Of a DNA stretch of 64,000 bases, positions 7,816-16,097 are shown one piece after another (the stretch's first letter is position 1; each line of letters starts with the position of its first letter). Position numbers and translations under genes: made by a program. The stretch covers positions 806,001 through 870,000 of the forward strand of contig NZ_CP068082.1 in the NCBI RefSeq assembly GCF_016724845.1, written 5' to 3'. The DNA is from Sphingobacterium spiritivorum (GTDB lineage: Bacteria > Bacteroidota > Bacteroidia > Sphingobacteriales > Sphingobacteriaceae). The notes beneath the pieces are model-generated. The model did not search any database. It was not told the origin of the DNA and worked only from the letters and a program-made list of their open reading frames with translations.

Positions 7816-10036
7816 GCTAATTATATTCCTTGTTTTTTTATTTCCGTGTGCTTTATCGGCTCAAACCATAAAAGGCAAGGTAACTGATAACAATAATAAT
7901 CCGCTGTCTGGTGCTAATGTTTATTGGCTAGGCACAACCAAAGGCACATTAACGAGCGACAAAGGGGAATTTGAAATATCACTCGAAGACATTTCTGATA
8001 AGAAACTGATTGCAAGTTATGTGGGATATTCGGCCGACACGATTGAGATTAACAATCAAACATTTGTTGAGTTCATATTAGAGGAAGCCCACACTCTTGA
8101 TGAAATCATAATTTCACGACAACGTGACGGAGTAATTATTTCGAATATTAAGCCGATTAAAACTGAACAGATTACTCAAACGGAACTTGCAAAAGCCGCT
8201 TGTTGCGATTTAGCAGGTTGCTTTGAAACACAAACAACCGTACAACCGCAAACAACTAATGTAATAACAAACTCAAAAGAGCTTCGCATTTTGGGTTTGT
8301 CGGGCGTTTACAACCAAGTTTTGATTGACGGTTTTCCGATGATACAAGGTTTGGCATATACTTATGGTATAAGCAGTATTCCGGGTACATTGGTTGATAA
8401 TATTTATGTTTCCAAAGGAGCAAACAGCGTTATTCAGGGTTATGAAAGCATAAGCGGACAAATTAATGTAGAAACAAAAGACCCTGATAATACAGACAAA
8501 TTGTTGCTCAACCTGTATATGAATAATTTTATGGAAAAGCATTTAAACGCCAACTATGCTTTCAAACAAGGCAAGTGGAGCAATCTTACAGCTTTTCATA
8601 CAGTACAACCCGCTAATAAAATTGACAGGGATAAAGATGGTTTTTTAGATTTACCATTGCTCACTCGCTATATGATTTTTAACAAATGGAAGTATGGTAA
8701 TGAAAAAGATTGGGGTTGGAACAGTAGAATTGGTTTACGCTTCTTTAATGAACAACGAATTGGCGGACAAACCTCTTTCAATGCAAAAAGTGACAAAGGA
8801 AGCACTAATGTTTATGGTCAATCAGTAAATATCAACCAGCCTGAAATTTGGACTAAAACAGGATATCGCTTTAACGATAAACACAATATTGTATTTTTTG
8901 CTTCGGCATTTCATCAGGGACAAAATTCGTATTTCGGAACGGTAAAATACAACGCTCAACAAACCAATTTTTATGGTAATATTCAGTATGAGTTAAATTA
9001 CGACCGAAATGATTTAAAAGCAGGTATTAGTTATCGTCATTTGAATTTGAATGAAGACATAGGCTTTACCGATACTTTTTTACATCGAACTTATGCCGGA
9101 AAATATCAGAGATTAGAAAATATTCCCGGACTGTTTGTTGAAAATACAATGAGGTTTTTTGATGACAAGCTAACTTGGATTGCAGGAGTTCGTAGCGACC
9201 ATCACAACCAGTTTGGCTTTCAGTTTACGCCACGAACACTTGTAAAGTATGACATAACACCAAAAACCATTATTCGAGCAAATGTTGGTACTGGTTGGCG
9301 AACAGTAAACTTGTTTAGCGAAAACATCGGATTACTTGTAAGTTCAAGGGATATCATTTTTGCAGAACAACTACAACCGGAAAAAGCTGTAAATCTTGGA
9401 CTTAATCTTACTCAAAAGTTTGATTTGAAAGACGGAGATTTATCCGGTTATTTTAGTGCCGATTATTACAGAACCAATTTTCAAAATCAAATCTTCCCTG
9501 ATTATGATACTGATCCTACAAAAGCAATCATTAAAAACTTTACCGGAACAAGTGTTAGTAACGGGTTCCAGGCGGAGTTATATTTAAAAATATGGAAGAG
9601 GTTTGAATTTAAAACAGGATATAATTACTTAGATGTTTACCGCGAAGTTGGAAAAGCAAAACAGCTTTTGCCTTTCAATCCAAAGCATAAGGTAATTACA
9701 ACATTTAGCTATAAGCCTATGTCAAATAAGTTTCATTTTGATATGAATGTACATTGGTTTGGCAAACAACGTTTACCTGATACCAAAACAAATCCAGTAG
9801 AATTTCAGCGACCTGATTTTTCAGAACCATACACAATCGTAAATGCGCAGTTTACCTACAACTTCAAGAAATTTGAAGTGTACGCAGGTTGTGAGAATAT
9901 TTTTGACTTCCGACAAAACCAACCGATAATAAGTTGGCAAAATCCGTTCAGTCCATACTTTGACACATCTTCCGTTTGGGGTCCAACAAGAGGTCGGGAA
10001 ATGTATATTGGAGTAAGATTTAGAATAGAGAATTAG
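7808..10036 (+). CDS. TonB-dependent outer-membrane receptor, metal-island type
   Basis: 742 residues: signal peptide ending at LSA, a carboxypeptidase-regulatory-like domain (about 20-100), a plug domain and a 22-strand-type beta barrel ending in an aromatic-poor RFRIEN. Near residue 131 the plug has AACCDLAGCFETQ, a Cys cluster that suggests soft-metal binding. Its translation is coupled to the upstream TlpA-like gene. It probably imports a metal or metal complex across the outer membrane with TonB energy. The specific substrate cannot be told from sequence. A strong hairpin follows at 10110. Confidence 0.88.
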   Translation: MNKLIIFLVFLFPCALSAQTIKGKVTDNNNNPLSGANVYWLGTTKGTLTSDKGEFEISLEDISDKKLIASYVGYSADTIEINNQTFVEFILEEAHTLDEIIISRQRDGVIISNIKPIKTEQITQTELAKAACCDLAGCFETQTTVQPQTTNVITNSKELRILGLSGVYNQVLIDGFPMIQGLAYTYGISSIPGTLVDNIYVSKGANSVIQGYESISGQINVETKDPDNTDKLLLNLYMNNFMEKHLNANYAFKQGKWSNLTAFHTVQPANKIDRDKDGFLDLPLLTRYMIFNKWKYGNEKDWGWNSRIGLRFFNEQRIGGQTSFNAKSDKGSTNVYGQSVNINQPEIWTKTGYRFNDKHNIVFFASAFHQGQNSYFGTVKYNAQQTNFYGNIQYELNYDRNDLKAGISYRHLNLNEDIGFTDTFLHRTYAGKYQRLENIPGLFVENTMRFFDDKLTWIAGVRSDHHNQFGFQFTPRTLVKYDITPKTIIRANVGTGWRTVNLFSENIGLLVSSRDIIFAEQLQPEKAVNLGLNLTQKFDLKDGDLSGYFSADYYRTNFQNQIFPDYDTDPTKAIIKNFTGTSVSNGFQAELYLKIWKRFEFKTGYNYLDVYREVGKAKQLLPFNPKHKVITTFSYKPMSNKFHFDMNVHWFGKQRLPDTKTNPVEFQRPDFSEPYTIVNAQFTYNFKKFEVYAGCENIFDFRQNQPIISWQNPFSPYFDTSSVWGPTRGREMYIGVRFRIEN

Positions 10037-10109
10037 GAACTATATGAAATAAATTACTATATACATTTATGATTAATAATCATCAAATACTAAAAAGCGT
10101 TCAGTTTTC

Positions 10110-10149
10110 TGAACAAACGACTATTCTTTTATGAATAGTCGTTTGTTCA
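10110..10149 (+). terminator. Strong hairpin after the TonB receptor
   Basis: A perfect 17-bp stem (TGAACAAACGACTATTC and its complement) with loop TTTTAT. It is followed by AT-rich sequence rather than a clean T-run. It separates the metal operon from rteC and may act in both directions. Confidence 0.6.
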
Positions 10150-10210
10150 ATATTTGATATTTAGCTACGAATGCTCTTCTTCGTAAGCAAAGATAAAACA
10201 GACTTACTGT

Positions 10211-11029
10211 ATGGATAAATTTTATAAGAAAACACTGTATGAGCTGGAAACAACAATCCACGAATTAGAAATTGAAACCGAATATCCAATCCAAAGAATA
10301 GAGGCTGTAATAGTTCTTATTGTAAATTCTTTGTCTAAGTTAAAGGAGTTCGTCTTAAAAAAGGGATTTAAGAATATTGATGAAGAAATCCTATTTTTTA
10401 AATGTCAGAAACCTATTATCGTTGCAAAGCTCATTTATTATAATGCCATTTATAAAATTGAAACGAAAAAGCCCTATGGAGCAAAACCTATTAGAAAATT
10501 CCTTGATGAAGAATTGAACAAGCTCAAAAGGTTCTTTGACAACAACCTTGAATTTTATAAATACTATCGGACAAATAACTCTTTTATTGATGACAAGCTA
10601 TTTGTAAGGGACAAGTACGATATAAAACTAAGTTTAGACACCTACTATTTTGAGGCTGACCATCGCTTTTCCACTTCCCACGATTACAAAGTAGCAAAAA
10701 TTATTGCCAATGATTTGATACAGGACTACCTCGAAGACCAACTATCAAAAACAGCCACAAGCGACAAACCGACAACCCTGCATTGGACAGGTAGCAAGAC
10801 CGCTTTAACCGAATTGATTTATGCACTACATTCACAAGGCATATTCAATAACGCCAATGCAGATATTAAACCTATCGTCAAAGTCTTTGAAAGCACTTTT
10901 AATGTTGATTTGGGAGATTTCTATCACACGTTTTTAGAACTCAAATCCCGAAAAATGAACAGAACTAAATTCCTTGACAGCCTTAAAGAAAGCCTTATCA
11001 AAAAAATGGACGAGCAGGACGGTAGGTAG
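10211..11029 (+). CDS. rteC: RteC-family regulator of a conjugative element
   Basis: 272-residue all-helical, Lys-rich cytosolic protein matching RteC-domain proteins in length and general sequence (YELETTIHELE near the start, charged helical body, FYHTFLELKSRK near the end). In the CTnDOT family RteC is a DNA-binding activator of excision genes. It stands alone behind the metal operon with its own hairpins on either side, and no excision or transfer genes follow. This marks the block as part of an integrative conjugative element whose right side is either here or has been lost. Confidence 0.82.
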   Translation: MDKFYKKTLYELETTIHELEIETEYPIQRIEAVIVLIVNSLSKLKEFVLKKGFKNIDEEILFFKCQKPIIVAKLIYYNAIYKIETKKPYGAKPIRKFLDEELNKLKRFFDNNLEFYKYYRTNNSFIDDKLFVRDKYDIKLSLDTYYFEADHRFSTSHDYKVAKIIANDLIQDYLEDQLSKTATSDKPTTLHWTGSKTALTELIYALHSQGIFNNANADIKPIVKVFESTFNVDLGDFYHTFLELKSRKMNRTKFLDSLKESLIKKMDEQDGR

Positions 11030-11052
11030 GGTTTGCTATATCTGTACAGCGT

Positions 11053-11080
11053 AAAAAGGGTTTAATAAAAGCCCTTTTTT
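11053..11080 (+). terminator. Rho-independent terminator of rteC
   Basis: AAAAAGGG and CCCTTTTTT form a stem around an 11-base loop, ending in T6, 24 bases after the rteC stop. Confidence 0.75.
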
Positions 11081-11133
11081 CTTGTCCTGTTTTACCAAGT
11101 GTAATAATCGGATATTAAAATCCTTTGTATGGT

Positions 11134-11161
11134 TTTGAGAATAATAAATTTTGTATATTTG
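11134..11161 (+). promoter_or_regulatory. Promoter-like element downstream of rteC
   Basis: TATATTTG (11154-11161) is a perfect TAnnTTTG -7 box. The nearest TTTG (11134-11137) is 16 bases upstream, shorter than the usual 19-21. The ten bases GTATATTTGC (11153-11162) also fit the GTAnnTTTGC core I recall for CTnDOT-type att sites, but that pattern largely overlaps the promoter consensus and is weak evidence. Confidence 0.4.
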
Positions 11162-11165
11162 CTGT

Positions 11166-11278
11166 GAGCTAACGGAAACGTGTTGAAAAGCAAAGCAATA
11201 AGCACCGTTACCAAATCGTTACTTGACTATCTTTGATAACCCACATAAGAGCCTTGTATTCAACCGAAAAGGCTTTTT
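11166..11278 (+). ncRNA. Candidate RteR-like small RNA
   Basis: An orphan stretch of about 110 bases between a -7 box and a rho-independent terminator, with no reading frame of note. It contains a potential TAACGG/CCGTTA pairing (11170-11175 with 11205-11210). It ends in a 9-bp stem (AGCCTT...AAGGCT core) followed by T5. In CTnDOT, the small RNA RteR (about 90 nt) lies immediately downstream of rteC and represses the transfer operon; the position and size agree. Homology of sequence has not been tested. Confidence 0.45.
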
Positions 11279-11309
11279 CCTGAAAACTTTAAAATAAAAA
11301 AACCTTCCG

Positions 11310-12569
11310 TTATTTCCCTTCTTCTTCCAGGTAATTGAGATCTTTTGAAAAAGTCTCCTGCATGCCTCTGATTGCCCAAAAAGCTAACAGCAGACACAAC
11401 AAGCCCACACAGATACCGGCATAGATCAGATTGTCAAATGAAGTATAGAGAAACTGAAACAATATCGTCAGAGGTACAACCGCCCCTCTCACAAAGTTAG
11501 GCACTGTAGTCGTAACTGTGGCGCGGATATTGGTACCGAATTGCTCTGCTGCAATGGTCATAAAGATTACCCAATAGCCTACCGAAAGCCCAAGGAAAAA
11601 GCAAATAAAGTAGAATGCTGTCACAGACAATCCTGTCAGCGAGAAATAAGCTGAAACACTTATAACTGCCAACGAAAGGAATACATACACGACTTTTTTA
11701 CGGCTTTTGAGTATCTGGCTGAGAAATCCGCTCAGGATATCACCTACTACCAACCCTCCGTAACAACAGGCTACAGCAGCACCTGCACTTACCTCTCCCT
11801 GTACGCCAAGCACTTTACCAAACTCTGGTGATAAGGTAATCAGAATCCCTACCACAAACCATAACGGGACGCCTATAATTATACATTTCAGATACTTCAA
11901 AAAGCGTCCGGCATCTTTAAACAGAGACAAAAAATCACCTCTCGAAGCGTGTTTCTGATGGAGTGTCTTGGCAAACATTGCAGATTCTCTGACACCTATG
12001 CGCAGTGCCAGTAAAGAAAGTCCCAATCCTCCACCGATAAAATAACATACTTCCCAGGAGAAGAACTGTGCTACAAAATACGCAACTACCGCTCCGCTGA
12101 CTCCGACCGAAGCAACAATTGTGGTCGCCAGCCCTCTTTTTTCTTTAGGCATAATTTCCGTGACAAGGGTAATACCCGCTCCTAATTCGCCGGCCAGACC
12201 TATTCCTGCAACTAAACGCCACAAACTGTACCCTTCAATTGTCGTTACAAAACCATTGGCAATATTTGCGATGGAGTACAGACAGATTGACCCAAATAAT
12301 ACAGACAGGCGGCCCTTCTTATCACCCAGAATACCCCAGAAAATACCACCTACCAACATACCCACCATCTGTATATTTAAAAGAAATATTCCATGACTGG
12401 TCAGTTGTTCTCCGCTATACCCTAATGCCTGCAGGCTGGGAACACGGACAATGCTGAAAAGCAGCAGGTCATATATATCTACAAAATAACCCAACGCTGC
12501 CACAATCACAGCAGCGTTAAGTATTTTTGGATTATCCACAGTAGCGGATGGACTACTCATTACATTCAT
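11310..12569 (-). CDS. Major facilitator superfamily transporter
   Basis: 419 residues with about 12 membrane segments. The loop 2-3 signature GDKKGR and the equivalent in the second half support the MFS call. Its pairing with an N-acylglucosamine-2-epimerase-type gene 28 bases upstream recalls the nanT-nanE order I know from sialic-acid loci of Bacteroides, so an amino sugar or sugar acid is a reasonable substrate guess. It is the last gene of the 11-gene operon starting near 27316. No lyase for sialic acid is present, so the substrate stays unassigned. Confidence 0.85.
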   Translation of the reverse strand: MNVMSSPSATVDNPKILNAAVIVAALGYFVDIYDLLLFSIVRVPSLQALGYSGEQLTSHGIFLLNIQMVGMLVGGIFWGILGDKKGRLSVLFGSICLYSIANIANGFVTTIEGYSLWRLVAGIGLAGELGAGITLVTEIMPKEKRGLATTIVASVGVSGAVVAYFVAQFFSWEVCYFIGGGLGLSLLALRIGVRESAMFAKTLHQKHASRGDFLSLFKDAGRFLKYLKCIIIGVPLWFVVGILITLSPEFGKVLGVQGEVSAGAAVACCYGGLVVGDILSGFLSQILKSRKKVVYVFLSLAVISVSAYFSLTGLSVTAFYFICFFLGLSVGYWVIFMTIAAEQFGTNIRATVTTTVPNFVRGAVVPLTILFQFLYTSFDNLIYAGICVGLLCLLLAFWAIRGMQETFSKDLNYLEEEGK

Positions 12570-12597
12570 AATAAAGGCTTTATAATTGGTTATATAC

Positions 12598-13746
12598 TTA
12601 AACTAAAGTTTGATGAATCTGCCAGAGTGCACGCGGAGCATGGAAGCACCCTTTCCATTTCCCCCCTTTTAGAGGAAGCAGGACTTCTCCTCTTCTGTTG
12701 AGATAGCCGTACCATTCCCCGTATTCGGCATCTCTGAATTTCTCCCAGCTGTAATCATGTAATTTCACAAACCAGGCTTTCGCACGCTCGTCTCCGGTCA
12801 GCTTCCAGGCTTTGGCCATACATACCAGAGCTTCCAGATGTACCCACCAGAGTTTTTGATCCCATTCCAATTGCTGTGGAGGATGTCCCTCACTATCCAG
12901 AAAATAAAATATGCCTTCATACTCTTTATCCCAGCCATATTCCAATGCTTTCAGCGCAATTTCCAATGCTTTATTGATAAGGGAACGATCTCCTTTCCGA
13001 ACGGCCAGATCCATAATAAACCACATGGCTTCTAATGTATGTCCGGGATTGAGCAACCGGCCTTCAAAACTATTGCTGAAGCTACCGTCCGGATTGACAT
13101 TTTCAAAAATAATGCCCCGCTCTTCATTATAAAACACTTCCATTACCTCATGAATGATCTCATCCAGCAATTGTTCCACGACTTGCTTATCTAACAACTC
13201 TTCCATTTCCAAAGCCAGATTACTCAGGATCATGGGAAGGGAAAAGTTACGCAAGTCCCGTGTTCCAGGATATATTTTATTGTATACGCCTTTGGTATCG
13301 GATCTCCTCTTCAGTATCTGCTCAAATGTCTGTTTGGCGATAGCACTGTATGTCGTATTTCCGGTAGCCTTATGCAGTGCGCTGAATCCCATCGTTGCAA
13401 AACAATCCGAAAAGATATTATAAGGTTGCACGAGTGGTTTCCCTTCTCTATTGAGTGAAAAATACCAGTTCCCTTCTACGTCTCTTCCATATTGTTCCAT
13501 AAATGCAGCACCGTGAAGAGCAATATCCAGCCATTCCTGTTTTTGTTCACAATGCTGGTAAAGGAATGAAAACATCCACACCTGACGTCCCTGCAACCAC
13601 ATAAATTTGTCCTGATCAAAGACGTTACCCTGCCGATCCAGACATGTGAAATACCCTCCGCACTCCCGGTCTATGGAATATTTTTCCCAAAACGGAATCA
13701 CCTGTTCTAATAATTCATTCTTATATATATCACTGTATATCTTCAT
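12598..13746 (-). CDS. AGE-family epimerase (N-acylglucosamine 2-epimerase type)
   Basis: 382 residues, the usual length for this (alpha/alpha)6-barrel family. Family motifs visible are LQGRQVWMFS near residue 50, NPGHTLEAMW with the catalytic-type His, WWVHLEALV and the C-terminal GCFHAPRALWQ. Members interconvert N-acetylglucosamine and N-acetylmannosamine or epimerise mannose/glucose or disaccharides at C2 in the cytosol. It lies between a DUF4434 gene (16 bases) and the MFS transporter, consistent with processing an imported sugar. Which sugar cannot be read from these motifs. Confidence 0.88.
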   Translation of the reverse strand: MKIYSDIYKNELLEQVIPFWEKYSIDRECGGYFTCLDRQGNVFDQDKFMWLQGRQVWMFSFLYQHCEQKQEWLDIALHGAAFMEQYGRDVEGNWYFSLNREGKPLVQPYNIFSDCFATMGFSALHKATGNTTYSAIAKQTFEQILKRRSDTKGVYNKIYPGTRDLRNFSLPMILSNLALEMEELLDKQVVEQLLDEIIHEVMEVFYNEERGIIFENVNPDGSFSNSFEGRLLNPGHTLEAMWFIMDLAVRKGDRSLINKALEIALKALEYGWDKEYEGIFYFLDSEGHPPQQLEWDQKLWWVHLEALVCMAKAWKLTGDERAKAWFVKLHDYSWEKFRDAEYGEWYGYLNRRGEVLLPLKGGKWKGCFHAPRALWQIHQTLV

Positions 13747-13762
13747 AATATATTGTATCTGC

Positions 13763-14701
13763 TTAAAATCCTAATGTATTGATGTATTCCTTATATCTGT
13801 TGTATAAATGTCCTGCCTGCAGATAAGCCGACTGTGGACTCATAAAATGTGAAAATTCAAATGTTATTGCTTTATCGTAGCCAGCAGCATGAGCAGCTTC
13901 GAGCTTTAATCTCAGCTTATCAAACTTGATCGGCAGAAATTTGATCGGCATATCCCGGTCAAAGGATTCAGCATTGGTCCAGCACTCCAGTCCGTAGCGA
14001 TCAGCAAGTTTCTTATTGATCTCAAAGAATGCCGGGAGCTCATGATAATCAATATGTCCATCCTGAAAAGCGACTGCATCTATCGCTCCGGAGATTCCAT
14101 CAAAGATTTCACCCCACTCCTGCTCATGTTCCTTGACAGACACAGCATCTTCTTTACTAAGGGATGCGCTGGAAGCCATGACTGCTTTTTTGCCATCTAT
14201 CCAGGGAGAAATAAATGTCGGCAGACCATTGCTTACATCTTTACACTGTTTTCCCAGAGTATAGAAAGCCTCTGTGGCACCTTTTGTTCTTCGGCTTATC
14301 TCTGTACTGATATACCATCCGCCAAAACTTTTATAATGCCCGTACTTCTGCCATACTTCATCAATCACAAACCTGTTGGCATCGATTTCAAACTGCAGAT
14401 TTCCGGTATCCCAATACACACCGCTGTCATAGAGCCCGAAGTAAAATTTCATTTCATACTTGTCAGCGAGAGTAAGATACAGCTCTACCAGGTCCATAGA
14501 AGGACGATAACAACCGTGCTTGCTCATCAGGTATTCTGACGGATAAGTAATAAAATTACGGTATCCGCTGCGGATCATAATCACCGTATCAATACCTACG
14601 GCTTTCATATATGCAAAATCCCTGTCCCATTCTTCCGCACCCCAGTTCTGATGCGGAATATCATGCGATATTTCGTCGATAAATGTCCCTGTAATCTTCA
14701 C
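13763..14701 (-). CDS. DUF4434-type glycosidase-like protein
   Basis: 312 residues resembling DUF4434 proteins, which have a TIM-barrel glycoside-hydrolase-like fold. Visible blocks are GTFIDEISHDIPHQNW at the start, the barrel strand region KFYFGLYDSG, GGWYISTEIS (a candidate acid/base Glu) and AFQDGH. There is no signal peptide, so it would act in the cytosol after uptake. It is the only gene in the locus with a possible glycosidase fold. The catalytic assignment is inferred from fold and position of acidic residues, not shown. Confidence 0.7.
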   Translation of the reverse strand: MKITGTFIDEISHDIPHQNWGAEEWDRDFAYMKAVGIDTVIMIRSGYRNFITYPSEYLMSKHGCYRPSMDLVELYLTLADKYEMKFYFGLYDSGVYWDTGNLQFEIDANRFVIDEVWQKYGHYKSFGGWYISTEISRRTKGATEAFYTLGKQCKDVSNGLPTFISPWIDGKKAVMASSASLSKEDAVSVKEHEQEWGEIFDGISGAIDAVAFQDGHIDYHELPAFFEINKKLADRYGLECWTNAESFDRDMPIKFLPIKFDKLRLKLEAAHAAGYDKAITFEFSHFMSPQSAYLQAGHLYNRYKEYINTLGF

Positions 14702-14736
14702 TTGATTCTGTTTTTTTATAGTAAGGTTAGCTAATA

Positions 14737-15405
14737 TTATAAATACTTGTTACGCTTCAGAAAATCAACCCATTTCACATAGGCCGCAGGTTTCAGATGT
14801 ATGCCATCGTTGGTGAACTCAGGCAACAAATTGCCCTGACCATCATTGAATAAAGAATACAATTCAATAAACGGCACATTGTACTGTGCAGCCAATGCTT
14901 TGATCCGCTTGTTCAATTCGATAATGAGATGACCTTTGTTTTTGATGTAATCTGCTTTCAGTATTGCATCATTTACAGGCAATACACTCTGTACATACAG
15001 TATAGTTTTAGGACTTCCCTTTTTGAAGCGCTGAATAATCTTTTCATAATTGGCTGCCGTCACGTCTACAGGCAGATTGCGTGAGATGTCGTTGACACCG
15101 ATCAACAAGAATACTTTCTTAGGTTTGGCATCTATGACAGGCTGTATTCTGGCTAATACTCCAAACGTATTATCTCCCCCGATACCTCTGTTGACAACGG
15201 GTTTTCCACTCAGTAGTTCATGCCACATTCCTCTCTCGGTAATACTGTTACCCAGAAAGACAATTGCTGAATGCGGAATCTGAAGAGAATTGAATAATTC
15301 CATTCGTCCCTGATAATACGTGTTGTTATAACTGGAGTCAATTTTTTGTGCCTGTACATGTATGCTGCACAGCACAGCTATCAATGCGATTAAATTCTTA
15401 TGCAT
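14737..15405 (-). CDS. Secreted SGNH/GDSL esterase (second of a tandem pair)
   Basis: 222 residues from the ATG at 15405, chosen because MHKNLIALIAVLCSIHVQAQ is a signal peptide and the start sits 2 bases past the preceding gene's stop; a longer start at 15444 would overlap that gene. SGNH blocks: FLGNSITE (catalytic Ser), RGIGGD (Gly), GVNDIS (Asn) and DGIHL (catalytic Asp-His). It would remove acetyl or other acyl groups from sugars in the periplasm. It is a close paralog of the adjacent gene at 15408, indicating tandem duplication. Confidence 0.88.
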   Translation of the reverse strand: MHKNLIALIAVLCSIHVQAQKIDSSYNNTYYQGRMELFNSLQIPHSAIVFLGNSITERGMWHELLSGKPVVNRGIGGDNTFGVLARIQPVIDAKPKKVFLLIGVNDISRNLPVDVTAANYEKIIQRFKKGSPKTILYVQSVLPVNDAILKADYIKNKGHLIIELNKRIKALAAQYNVPFIELYSLFNDGQGNLLPEFTNDGIHLKPAAYVKWVDFLKRNKYL

Positions 15406-15407
15406 GG

Positions 15408-16094
15408 TTATAAATATTTCTTGGTTTTCAGGTAGTCGATCCATTGTATATAAGCTTCTGCCCGGAGATGTATCCCATCTGTTGTCAGCTCTTGTTTCAG
15501 GCGTCCCTCCTTGTCGCTGAATATAGCCTGATGGACATCTATAAACGGAACCTTATATTGCTGACACAGCATTTTGATCTTTTCGTTGAGCAGTACTACC
15601 TTTTGATTGGTCACACGCTGGTAACCATCTGTAAACATAGATTCGCGAACCGGCAGTACACTCTGAATCAGCAATTTTGTTTTCGGGGATTCTTTACGCA
15701 CTCTTTTAATAATCCTTTCTATATTCTTTACTGTATATTCCGGAGGAATACCTCTTTTAACATCGTTAATTCCTACTGTCATAAAGATTTTTTTCGGGTG
15801 AAGAGCAGTAACAGAAGACAACCTGTTCAATATACCGTACGTCACATCTCCGCTGATACCTCTGTTGATAATATGAGGTACCTGTGCGATTTCATACCAT
15901 TGACCTGCTTCTGTGATACTGTTCCCCAGAAAGACAATAGCATTCTTCACTTTAGGCAACTGATCGTAATAGTCCTGGCGCTTCTGATAATAACTGTTTG
16001 CATAGCTACTGTCTATTACTGCTTCCTGTGCAAATAATCCTGTTATCATCTGCAGACACAGGATCAGGATCATATAAATACGCTTCTTCTCCAT
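15408..16094 (-). CDS. Secreted SGNH/GDSL esterase (first of a tandem pair)
   Basis: 228 residues with signal peptide MEKKRIYMILILCLQMITGLF (cut near FAQ). The four SGNH blocks are FLGNSITEAG (Ser), NRGISGD (Gly), TVGINDVKRG (Asn) and DGIHLRAEAY (Asp-His). Family members hydrolyse acyl esters, including sugar O-acetyl groups. It follows the symporter by 3 bases and precedes its paralog by 2. Two esterases in one uptake operon suggest that the target glycan is O-acylated at more than one position. Confidence 0.88.
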   Translation of the reverse strand: MEKKRIYMILILCLQMITGLFAQEAVIDSSYANSYYQKRQDYYDQLPKVKNAIVFLGNSITEAGQWYEIAQVPHIINRGISGDVTYGILNRLSSVTALHPKKIFMTVGINDVKRGIPPEYTVKNIERIIKRVRKESPKTKLLIQSVLPVRESMFTDGYQRVTNQKVVLLNEKIKMLCQQYKVPFIDVHQAIFSDKEGRLKQELTTDGIHLRAEAYIQWIDYLKTKKYL

Positions 16095-16097
16095 ATG

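Noticed and set aside
14042-14539. 165-codon plus-strand frame inside the DUF4434 gene
   Set aside because: It lies wholly antisense to a gene with clear family motifs and has no signal, motif or promoter of its own.
11310-14701. Full sialic-acid catabolic operon
   Set aside because: The epimerase and MFS order resembles nanE-nanT, but no N-acetylneuraminate lyase or sialidase is present, so the name was not used.
15444-16037. 197-codon plus-strand frame over the SGNH esterase
   Set aside because: Antisense shadow of a gene with all four SGNH blocks; composition is unlike a real protein.
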